From positions 241,909,447 through 241,973,446 of the forward strand of contig CM077158.1 in the NCBI GenBank assembly GCA_039583875.1: DNA of 64,000 nucleotides, written 5' to 3'. Each line of letters opens with the position of its first letter. Position 1 is the stretch's first letter. The stretch comes from Platanthera guangdongensis (lineage: Eukaryota; Streptophyta; Magnoliopsida; Asparagales; Orchidaceae). Under the pieces are notes generated by a model that was not told the origin of the DNA, did not search any database, and was given only the letters and a program-made list of their open reading frames with translations. Position numbers and translations under genes: made by a program. Positions 42,601 to 54,600 of this stretch are shown piece after piece.

Positions 42601-45600
42601 GAAAAGTGTATACAACATTACCCAAGCATCTTTTGATGTTTTAGCATCTCGGATGTGCTCCAAGATGTCTTCTTCGATTGTCATTTTAAAGGTAAACATT
42701 CTTTTCCTGCTTTAATCTTTCATTTTTGCGAAGTACCAATTAGTTGTATGCTCTGTAACATGTTGCATCACTCTTCCATTCAAATCTCCCAAAGGTGCTG
42801 GCCTTACATGTAATACTTTTTACATGTTGCCCATGTATTGTAATTCTGGTTGTTGAGGTTTTTTTATTCATCCAACAATTTGAAGATTGCTCTTCATGTC
42901 ACCCCTCACACCACTTGAAGATCGCTCAACTTACTATGCCATACTAAAAAAAGAGTTCTGAGAACTAAATGAACTGGATATTTGGGCAAAAAAATTAATT
43001 CATTGTTTACCCAAATTATAATGACCGCAAGTTCAACCCACAAGGTTTCCTTTTTCAGTACAGGAGAACACTCTGGGCAAGATCGCATGAAGTTCAATCT
43101 CTAGAAATAGTATGCACGAACACTCTTTGCATATCCTCCCAACCATTCTTGCTCTGATTGCAATGTCTCTTCATCATTTGCATCTCCTCTACTCCTGCCC
43201 GCTTCTCATGTAGTCATGTGCCTTTTCTTTTGATCTTGCCCTCCTGGGAAGCTCCCCAATAATAAATAGGGGTGAACAATACTGTGAGAGACATTCGAAC
43301 GATCTGTCACACTGTCTGCAAGTTTTAGTGAGCTCGATTCTCTGATCCTACGAACTTCTTTTATACTATAGCATTTCTGAATATTATCTTTGTAACCACT
43401 ACTTCATTTATAAAATCACACACAACTAAAGGTTTGCGCTGTGCGACACCTGGTCTGGCCGTTTGCGACATCTTTTCTCACGCTTATACATTTTTAACCC
43501 AAAGTAGTCTTCCACCCCCAATATCCATTTCATCCCACTCTTCTTGGGTGTGGAGTTGAGGCACTTTCAGCCCCAACATTCGTGATCATGAAATCCTACC
43601 CTATTTAAACTATTACATAACCAACCCCACTATCTTCACTACTTCAACTACATTAAGTGACATCCACTACTTTACAACTACTTACTCCATTATTCACCAC
43701 ACAGTTACATTTGGTTAAATGCTAAACACGAGCACTTGCTAAGACACAAGAAAAAACTAATTTATTAACAATAAAAACTTACACCACTATAGCTGGATAA
43801 AGGCTTGAGTGTTGTTGTTGTATTAACCAATAAGAACTAACTATTAATAAAAACTGTAGAAATGGAGAAAGCCAACCTTGTATATATGTCCACTTGGTAC
43901 AAATACAATGAATGAGTACATATATATAGAGAGAGAAAGAGAGAGGAAAGTCCTATACACAATGTGGGACTAAAGAGAGGAGAGTAAAACAATAAATGCT
44001 ATACAAATGGGCCTAGTTTAAGTGGGCTTTTCCAACACTCCCCCGCAAGCTGGAGCGTATAGGTCATATGCACCCAGCTTGGACAAACACTGGTAGAACA
44101 GGGTACTTGATAAGGCCTTTGTGAGGATGTCGACAACTTGATCAGTTCCTGGAACATGTTTCAATTCAAGTTTCTTCAATTGAACCTTCTCACGAACAAA
44201 GTGACAGTCAACTTCGATATGTTTTGTGCGCTCATGAAACACCAGATTCTTTGCGATGTGTATGGCGGCTTGACTATCACAAAATAGAACAGCAGAGGAG
44301 GGAGTTTTACTCCCAGGTCAGTAAGGAGACTTTCAAGCCATGTGAGTTCTGAGACAACCGAGGCCATCGATCGGTATTCAGCTTCTGCAGAGGAACGGGC
44401 TACCACAGCTTGTTTCTTACTCTTCCACGTAATAAGATGACCACCAAAATAAGTACATAACCCACTAGTTGACCTTCGATCGTCCAGGGAACCCGCATAG
44501 TCAGCATCAGAATATTCAACCAATGCGGGAGAAGAGTCGGAGGTTTTGTAAACCAGCCCTTGACCCGGAGCTCCCTTAAGGTATCAAAGAATCCGTTCAA
44601 CCGCTTGGAGATGAGAAGTCCGGGGGCATGCATGAACCGACTGACAACCCCAACTGCAAACGATATATCCGGCCTTGTGACTGTTAGATAGATCAACTTG
44701 CCCACAAGACGTCGATAGTATTCCGGGTTCGGAAGCAGCAAATCGTCATCCGAAGCATGAGCGCATAGTTTGTGATTTGCCTCCATCGGGGTACAAGCTG
44801 GCTTGCAACCAGACTGACCAGCATCTTTGAGAAGATCGAGACATTACTTTCGTTGGGAGAGCACCAACCCGTCCGGCCGCCGGGCGATCTCGAGACCAAG
44901 GAAGTAGCGAAGTTTCCCCAGGTCTTTAGTCTGAAAAACAGTGCTCAGATGTTGTTTGACGTCTTGAATCCCCTTTGAGTCATCCCCAGTGAGAAGGATG
45001 TCATCAACATAAACCAACAGAAGGACGGTGCCAGTGGCCCGGTGTCGGGTAAAAAGGGAGAAATCTGCAGAACTCCGAGTGAACCCCATGTCCCGAACCA
45101 CCTTGCTAAACTTGTCAAACCACGCCCGAGGGGACTGTTTGAGACCATAAATTGACTTTTTGAGAAGACATACCCGAGACTCCCCCGTGGTCTCAAACCC
45201 GGGCGGTTGGCGCATGTAGACGGTTTCCTGAAGGTCGCCATTCAAAAAGGCGTTCTTGATATCGAGCTGATGAAGGGGCCAGTGGCGGTGCACCGCGACG
45301 GAGAGAAGAGCGCGGACAGTGTTAAGCTTGGCCACCGGAGAGAAGGTTTCCTCATAGTCAAGGCCCTCCTGTTGTGTGAAGCCACGGGCCACAAGACGGG
45401 CCTTCAGTCGGGCAATAGTTCCATCCGAAGCATGCTTGATGACGAACACCCATTTACACCCAACAGGGTGCTGACCGGGAGGTAAGGGAACCAAGACCCA
45501 GGTCTGGTTGGCCCAGAGGGCCGTCATTTCTTCGTCCATGACAGCCCGCCAGCCAGGATGGTGAAGCGCCTCCTGCAAAGAGTTAGGGACCGAAACAGAG

Positions 45601-48600
45601 GATAATGAGGTGGCAAAGTGAAGAAGAGAGGGAGAGAGGCGATGGAGAGAGACGTAATTCGCCATTGGATGAGCGGTAGAGACGGGAGCCGGAGCAGCAG
45701 GGAGCAGAGCACCAGAGGGCGAAGCCGACTGCAAAGGGGCAACGGATGAGGAGAGCGACGAGAATAGACCCGGATAACCGGTGGTGATGGACGGACAGGA
45801 GGTAGGGAAGGCAGAGAGGATGAGGAGTGAGGAGCAGGAATGACAGGACGAACGACGGGAGCTGGACTCAGAGCGATATCTAGAGCAGGGAAGAATGGAA
45901 TATCTTCACGAAAAGTCACGTCAGCGGAGACAGTAACCTTGCGGGTAGCAGGCGAATAACATACATAACCCTTCTGAGTGCGCGAGTACCCCACAAAGAT
46001 ATGCTTGGTGGCACGAGGGTCCAATTTGTCCGTGGAGGGACCGAGGTGGTGAACGTAGCAGGTACACCCAAACACCCGTGGAGGAACGGGAAAAGACGGA
46101 GTTGTGGGAAAGAGGAGGCTGAAGGGAGTAGCATACTGGAGGACGGAAGACGGGAGGCGGTTGATGAGAAAGCAAGCCGTGGAGAGCGCGTAGTTCCAGT
46201 ATGGTTTGGGAACCTGCATTTGAAGCATAAGGGAGCGAGCGACATCAAGAAGGTGACGATTCTTGCGCTCGGCGACACCATTCTGTTGTGGAGTGTACGA
46301 ACACGAGGTTTGGTGAAGAATGCCGAACTCAGAGCAGAGAGTGACAAAGGTATGGCTGGTGTACTCCCGCGCATTGTCAGTACGAATAGTGCGAATAGGC
46401 GCAGAGAAATGAGTGCGAGTCTCAAGTATGAAAGCCCGGAATACACGAGGAAGTTCAGAGCGATCCCGAAGGAGATATAACCACGTCATGCGAGAGTAAT
46501 CATCAATAAAAGTAAGAAAATACCGATAGCCAGAAATACTAGTAAATTTGTACGGACCCCATATATCGGAGTGTACTAAAATAAAAGGAGCGGAGCTCCG
46601 AGTACAATGAGGAGGGAACGATGAACGGGGCTGTTTGCCCAAAATACATGTGTCGCAGCGAAAAGCAGGGAGAGTAACATCAGGAAGAGCCTTCCGGAGG
46701 ACTGGAAGAGGAGCATGTCCCAGACGGCGATGCCAATCCGAAGAGGAGATAGAGGCGAGGACAGTGAGAGAGTCGTCAAGAAGATAGAGCCCATTCTGCA
46801 GCCGTCCTCTACCAATGATAGTCAGCGTCTGCTGATCCTGTATGAGAAAAGAAGAAGAAGTAAATGTCACAGAGTAATTAGAATCAGTAGTAAGGCGACC
46901 AACAGACGGTAAATTGAAAGGAGAGCCCGGAACATGTAGAGCCGAGCGCAGGAGGAGAGAAGAGGTGAGTGAAATATCAGCACATCCAGAGACTGGAACC
47001 GATGCCCCATTAGCGATAGTAATGTACTTCGGGTGAGGTGAAGACAAGTACTGAGGTGGCCTAACAGAGGTGATATGATGAGTGACACCAGAATCAAGGA
47101 TCCAGCGCGTGCCAGAGGATAGGCAGGCGATACCTTCATTGGAGATAGAGGCAACAAAGGCAACCGAGGCAGGCGGACGCTGAGCAGGCCATGAAGATGC
47201 TGGAGCTGAAGACGAACCTCGTCGAGATCAGTACGAGGGGAAGCAGAGTCGGTAGTAGCAGCAGAGGCTTGCGGACGTGGAGGTCGGCCATGTTTGCGAT
47301 AGCATGTGGCCTCAAGATGTCCATCTTTACCGCAGAACGAGCACTTAGGCCTAGACCGGCCACCCCGACCCCGACCGCGAGAGTCAGAGCGGCCGCCACG
47401 GGCAGAAAAGGGGAGAGGCAATAAGGGAGCTGATGCCTGTTGAACAAGGGCCGGAGAAGGAAGTCCGGGCACATCCGGAGGCGGGAGACTTTGAGAAGCA
47501 TTGAGCACACATCGGAAAAAGATGGTGTAACGGTAGAGGAGAGGATGTGAGCCCGGACACTGTGAAGATGAGGCGGTACCCGGGCCATCAGCATGACGAT
47601 ACCCACAGCTTCCTTTTGGGTACGTTGAGCAGCAAGATCTAAAGTCGGAGGCTGATGGTGGATCCAAGCCTCAACCAGAGACCGGGCCTGAGCAACAAAG
47701 GACGTCAGGTCGGTTGCGCCACTGCTATGAAGAGCCTGGAGAGCAGTGATGATGTCATATAGATGGTGGAGACTATCCTTGCCAGAGTAGAGGGTGTGAA
47801 GCTCGTCCCACATGCCTTTGGCCGTCTCATGATACATGGCCAGGCGATAAGATTCGCCATCAAGAGAGTTGAGAAGCCAAGTCTGCACACGACCATCATT
47901 GCGTAACCATTCCTCAGTAGGGTTCCCGATAACGGGCTGAGTCAAGTGATGAAGGAACCCCTTTGACTGCAGGACACGACGAACCGAGTGTGCCCATTCC
48001 ACAAAGTTCTTCTTGCCAGTGAGAGAAATTGTAGTAATCCGAAGCTCGTCGCGGACTTCCTGGAGAGAGGCCGGGCGTTCAGGAGGAGGAACTGCCGTGC
48101 CGACAGAGTCCGCAGATGTAGACATGGGGGCGACCTGGAGGAGAGGAAGCGGGAAGACAGCGGACTGGAAGAGGCCGCGACGAGCTGGAGGAGGCCGCGG
48201 CGGACTGGAGGAGGCAGCGGCGGACTGGAGGAGGCTGCGGAGAGCACAGACACGCTCAGCAAGGAGCGGGCTATGAGAGGCCGCGACGGATTGGAAAGGC
48301 CGAGGCGGACTGGATCAGGCCGCGGCGAGCTGGAGGAGGCCGTGTCGGACTGGATCAGACCGCGCCGGACTGTAGCGGGCTGAGAAGAGAGGACAAGCCG
48401 GGAAGCACGGCACGTCGCGGGAACAAGAGAGCGACCGCAGCGGGCTGGACCAGTCCGCAAGACTGAAAAACACAGAGAGGCGAGCCCGCGGCGGACAGGG
48501 AAAAGAACTTGGCCGCCTGAAGAGGAAGGAGAGCAGCCGCAGGCAGGAGAGAAGTGCGGACAGAAGGAGGCCGCCGCGCTTACGGCGAACGAAAGAGAGC

Positions 48601-51600
48601 AAGAAGAGGAGGCGAATACCGAGTTCGCAGCGGACAGAAGGAGACCGCGGAGCTAGGGATCGAGTTCGCCGAGGTCGCGCCGGACAAGAAGAGGCCGCAA
48701 CGGACTATGGGAAGCAGTGGACCCCACAGGATCAGAGAGAGGGCTATAAAGAAGGGCCAGAAGAGGAGGAAGAGGAGGGAAGATGAGTGGTTCCACGGGA
48801 TGAGAGGAAGCGGTTTGGACAAGGGAGGCCGCAGGGGTGATGCGACTAGGAGGCGCGGACTCACACACGCAGGCTGCAGAGACCGCAGGCCGCAGGGCGG
48901 ATAGAAAAGGGAGTCCGCAGGAGTCCGGAACCTGGCTCTGATACCATGTAGAAATGGAGAAAGCCAACCTTGTATATATGTCCACTTGGTACAAATACAA
49001 TGAATGAGTACATATATATAGAAGAGAGAAAGAGAGAGGAAAGTCCTATACACAATGTGGGACTAAAGAGAGGAGAGTAAAACAATAAATGCTATACAAA
49101 TGGGCCTAGTTTAAGTGGGCTTTTCCAACAAAAACAAAACCAACTTGATTATTGTTGTAATTTTTAACATGACTATAAATGACAATGTTGTTTGATGCAT
49201 GGAATTTTGAGCTAAATATTATGACTCTGATATATTGAAACTCTTAATTGAAATGCTTAGAGGTATCTCGAGCAATATTTGTTTAAATGCTAACTCTTTG
49301 ATATTCACCGAACAGTTACATTTGGTTAAATGCTAGCACGAGTACTTGCTAAGTCACAAGAAACAACTAATTTATTAACCATTAAGAACTAACTATTAAT
49401 AAAAACAAAACCAACTTCATTATTGTTTCAATTTTTAACATGACTATAAATGAAAATGTTGTTTGATGCATGGAATTTTGAGCTAAATATTATGACTCTT
49501 TGATATATTGAAACTCTTAATTGAAATGCTTAGAGATATCTCGAGCAATATTTGTTTACTTTCTATTACATTGTGGGTTTTATATTGAAAATTTTATTGA
49601 CAATGTTTTTTTAACTTCTTTCTGGCAGAGGTTGGTGAGACTGTCCTTACAATTAAGGGTCCTCAAGGGAGAATTAATAGAGCAGTCTGGGGACCTTTAA
49701 ATAAGACTATTATAAGTGCTGGTGAAGATGCAGTAGTCCGAATATGGGATTCTGAGGTATGCCTTCTTTTGTGGGTTGTGGGGGGGTACCATATTACATT
49801 GAGTTTCTATGTTGAGGAGTTATTATCACATGCAAGTATTGCCATGTGCCATTATTATGTTTTTGATTTCAGAAAGTTATTTAAATATCATTCATAATCA
49901 TCTTTGAAGTTGGATGTATTTGAGATTGAGATGTGAAAATAACCTTGCCAAGCACCAATGAAAATTATGCCACTCCAATGTTATTACATTGTGAACTATT
50001 TTTTATTCAATTGCTCGTGTTGCTGGCACATATGTTTGATGCTATATCCATTTTTCTGTAAGACTACCAAATATTAATTTGTATTTACCCATTCTTTGGA
50101 CTGTAGTTATAGGTCTTGGTCAGTTGAAGTGAGTCTCATGTTCTTGCACCTCTGTGCTTTTATATAGAAAAATGCTTATTGAAATGTCTTTAATTAATTG
50201 CCACCATCTTCTACATGCGTTGTCTTTAAAGATTATTATGCACAAAATTGGCTTTCTGAATCTGTTAATGCTATGCATTCCCACTCAAATTCAGTAGAGG
50301 AAAGAGCACTGGTCCCCGTGCACATTTTCTGTGAGGTAGCGAGCCTAAAATGTGAAATCACAACTGAGTTTTAACTTTATGCAATCGATATCTATGATGA
50401 ATTTGATAGTGTCACTTAGACATGATGTTTTATCTTTTAAATTACATATGATTGCATATATATGATGGAGTTGTCTTTCTTGTTTATTTCAGAATTACTT
50501 AAGATTTGATTTCCTCCATGTTTGTAGACTGGGCAGTTGTTGAAGGAGTCGGACAAGGAATCAGGTCATAAAAAATCAGTTACCTCACTAGCAAAATCTG
50601 CTGATGGGTCGCATTTCCTTACTGGTTCCTTGGATAAATCAGCCAAGGTTTGTTTCTATAACTCATTTTTTAATGTTAAATATTCACTTTATTTTATTGT
50701 CTTTACTGATTTTGTTCATTTTTGTCCTAAGTTATGGGACTCAAGAACATTGACTCTCATCAAGACCTATGTGACAGAGCGTCCAGTAAATGCATGTGCT
50801 ATATCTCCGCTTCTTGATCATGTAAGCAATCATTATTTGTATTATGTATTTAAATCATTTTTTGAAGCATTCCTGTGTTGATATTGTAATATTGTGCATG
50901 AAACTCCCAATAAAGCAGGGTTCGGGATGATTTTATACTTGCGACTTTATTAAGATTCAGACCCTGACATCTATATTATAAATTTATAATGAAGGGTACT
51001 TAACCAGCGCTTGCAGCAGCATCACTATATTGATCTTAACATCATATTCTTTTCCATGTTATAGCTATCACCTTTTTGCTATACATTTATGCAACCAGGT
51101 TAGACTAATATGTAACATTATCAATTAAATTTCTTTATATAAAACAAATTTAGGCTCACTTGAAAAAATTATCTTCATGGCCCCCATAAAAGGTGTGCTA
51201 ATTTGTCCTTTTCCCCTCCTACAGCATAAACTAGCTGCTTTGGTAATGCATAGTACCTCCTTTTATATATCTTGAATTGTGTACATAGTGTAGAGAAGTG
51301 GTCCAAACCTTGTATATACTTCTTGAATAATCCAAATACAAGTATGAGTACATATCTATAGGAGAGAAGAGAGAGAAAGCATCTTATACAGAAGATGTGG
51401 GACTAAACAAAAAGACTATAAATGGGCCAACTTATTGGGCATTTGCATTGCTTTTCCCTATATTCTCTAACACTCCCCCGCAAGCTGGAGCGTACAAGTC
51501 GTAGGTACCAAGCTTGGACAAGAATTGATGGTACAATTTTCGTGATAATGCCTTGGTGAGAATGTTAGCAACTTGATCAGAGGCAGAAACATGCTCTAGC

Positions 51601-54600
51601 TTCAACTTCTTCAATTGAACCTTTTCCCAAACAAAGTGGCAGTCGAGTTCAATGTGTTTGGTCCGCTCATGAAACACAAGATTTTTTGCAATGTGGATTG
51701 TAGCCTGACTGTCACATAACAAAAATGATGGTGAGGATAATTTAACTCCTAGATCCCCAAGAAGACTCTCAAGCCATGTGAGTTCTGATACAACAGACGC
51801 CATCACACGATATTCAGCCTCAACGGATGAGCGAGCAACCGCAAACTGCTTCTTGCTACGCCAGGTGATGAGATTTCCTCCAAAGTAAGTACAGAAGCCA
51901 GTCGTGGACCGTCGATCGTCAAGAGAACCTGCATAATCTGCATCAGAGTATGCAACAAGAGAAAGCGACGAGGATGACGTATACACAAGTCCCTATCCAG
52001 GAGCAGTCTTCAGATGCCAGAGAATGTGTTCGACTGCCTGAAGATAAGAAACCCGTGGAGTGTGCATAAATCGGCTGATCACTCCAATTGCAAATGAGAT
52101 ATCGGGTCTTGTAACCGTTAGGTATATTAGTTTTCCCACAAGGCGTCGATAGTACTCTGAGTTTGTAATTAGAGAGTCAGACTCAGATTCTTGAGCACAT
52201 AACTTGTGGTTGACATCCATCGGGGTTTCCGCAGGTTTGCATCCTGAGAGTCCAACATCTTGCAGATGGTCAATGCAATACTTTCGTTGAGATAAGACAA
52301 GGTCATCAGGTCGCCTTGCTACCTCAAGGCCAAGGAAGTACCGAAGGTTTCTCAGATCTTTTATTTGAAATACAGAATTTAAGTGTTGCTTAACATGTTG
52401 TATTTCCGCAAAGTCGTCACCAGTAATCAAAATGTCGTCCACATAAACAAGAAGTATAACTGTCCCAGTTGACTGATGGCGAGTGAAGAGAGATAAATCA
52501 ACCGAGCTTCTCTTGAAACCAACCTCACAAATAATGTTACTGAACTTCTCAAACCATGCCCGAGGAGACTGTTTGAGACCATAGATAGATTTCCGAAGCA
52601 AACATACACGAGACGCCCCCGCGGTCTCAAACTCGAGTGGTTGATGCATGTAAACAGTTTCAGTATGGTCACCATTCAGGAAGACATTTTTGATATCAAG
52701 CTGGTGTAGGGGCCACTGACGATGAACAACTAAGAAGAGTAGAACCCAAACCGAGTTTAAATTAGCTTCAAGGGAGAAAGTCTCATCATAATCAAGGTCG
52801 TGTTGTTGAGTGAACCCCCGTGCCACAAGCTGAGCTTTCAAGCAATCAATTTTTCCATCCGCTGTCTGCTTGACTATAAAAATCCACTTGCAACCAACAC
52901 AACTATGACCAGGAGGGAAAGAGACAAGATCCCAAGTCCGAATGCCCCATAGAGCAGTCATTTCCTCATCCATAACAACACGCCACCTCGGATGCTGGAG
53001 AGCTTCCTGCACAGAGTTAGGTATAGAAATAGAGGATATAGAGAGAGAAAATGTGAGAAATGGCGGGGAGAGGCGATGTAAAGATACATAATTGGCCAAA
53101 GGATGCGCCGTAGAGGTTGATGTCGAATCAATAGGCCGCGAGACTACACCGGTTGAGGGAAGCTGCTGCTTGACATCAGAATGTGAAGTATGGAGAGTGT
53201 AAACCCGAATGACTGGTGGTTTGGAGGGGACTAGCAGTGGAGGTGTGGGAAGAAGAGGTGGCAGAAGAGATGTAACTGAAATTGGAGTAGGTGTGGGAAG
53301 AAGAGGTGGAAGGAGAGACGTAACTGGAACTATGGGCCGATGTGTAGGGGCAGGAAGAAAATGAGGATCAGTAGGAGCGGTGTGATAGGGATGGTCCTCA
53401 TGAAAAGAATCATCGATAGAGACAACCACCTTACCATTGGCAGGATAATAACAGACATACCATTTCTGAGTGCGAGAGTATCCAACAAACATAGTCTTGG
53501 TAGCACGAGGGGCAAGCTTGTCATGTGAGAGGCCAAGAGTATGGACATAACAGGTACATCCAAACACACGAGGTGTGAGAGAGAAGAAATTCTTGGATGG
53601 GTATATGAGAGTCATGGGGGCCACAAAGTGGAGGATAGACGAAAACATGCGATTGATAAGATGACATGCAACGGAGACAACAAAGTTCCAATAGAGAGGG
53701 AGAATCTGCATTTGAATCATAAGAGAGTGAGCAACATCAAGAAGGTGACGACTTTTCCGTTTGGCGATGCCATTTTGTTGAGGGGTATACGCCACGAAGT
53801 CTGACTGATAATACCAAACTCGGCACACAGATTGGAGAAGGTTCGACCGGTATACTCACGAGCGTTATCAGTACAGATAATTTTAACACATATGGAAAAC
53901 TGTGTGCGAGTCTCGGTAAGTACGGAAACTCGATGTGAGTTTGGTACGATCACAAAGTATAACCAGATAACCTGCGAGTAATCATCAATAAAGGTTACAA
54001 AGTAGCGATATCCAAAAACACTAGGGATCTTATATGGTCCCCAAATATCAGAATGTACGAGCGAAAAAGGAGCATCGCTCCTAGTACAGGGAGAAGCAAA
54101 AGAGACACGATGTTGTTTGCCAAAGATACACGATTCACAAAAGAACTCCTGAAGAGGAACACCTGAAAGAGCTTTCTTGAGAATTTGGAGAGCATGCCCA
54201 AGACGACGATCCAGTCAATGGAGGAGATAGTGGTAAGAGCAGTAGGAGGAACATCATGAAGGTACAACCCGCTGGACAGCCGCCCCCGATCAAGTATAGC
54301 CTGTGTTAGTCGATCTTGCACAACAAAAGAAGAACGAGAGAAGGTTACACAACAGTCAAGGTCCTGAGTAAGACGTCTAATAGAGAGGAGATTAAAGGGG
54401 GCCCCCGGAACATGAAAAACCGAGGATAAGGAGAGGGAGGGAGTAAGAGGCAGATGGGCAGCGCCAGAAACTGGTGTCGTGTCACCATTAGCCACAATGA
54501 TAAACTTAGGATAATCAGAAGCTATGTACTGCGACGGCTTCTGCGAAGAGAGATGATGTGTGGCACCCGAGTCCATAATCCAGTGAGAGCCGTGAGAGAG

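Larger units (their letters stand above)
43855..49130 (-). mobile_element. Ty1/copia retrotransposon C (full structure, young)
   Basis: A 5276-bp element antisense to eIF3i. LTRs 43855-44037 (183 bp) and 48947-49130 (184 bp) are nearly identical (one visible indel in the GA run). The 5-bp TSD AAAAC is perfect (43850-43854, 49131-49135). The PBS TGGTATCAGAGCC (initiator tRNA-Met type) abuts the right LTR and a polypurine tract GCGGGGGAG abuts the left. All domains are present in the order gag, protease, integrase, RT, RNase H, but broken by a few shifts and stops. Confidence 0.95.
43690..49560 (+). repeat. Tandem duplication in intron 2, first copy holding copia C
   Basis: The unit ACAGTTACATTTGGTTAAATGC...GAGCAATATTTGTTTA of about 250-310 bp occurs once as 43700-43854 plus 49131-49290, split by copia C, and again intact at 49311-49557. 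Confidence 0.8.
38148..49628 (+). other. eIF3i intron 2 (11481 bp)
   Basis: Starts GTATGA and ends TTTCTGGCAG. Contains a LINE 3' end, two MITEs, a decayed copia, a local tandem duplication and the complete copia C. 38148-39180 and 39941-41689 show no recognised feature. Confidence 0.9.

Noticed and set aside
38960..43760. Similar blocks AAACTATTACATAACCA... near 38970 and 43605 as LTRs of the decayed copia
   Set aside because: They share only about 150 bp of simple AC-rich sequence, lack TG/CA ends, PBS and TSD, and each lies by a LINE tail; noted as a possible duplicated LINE-adjacent repeat only.
52000..54600. Plus-strand ORFs over copia C and D
   Set aside because: Complement shadows of the minus-strand pol domains.
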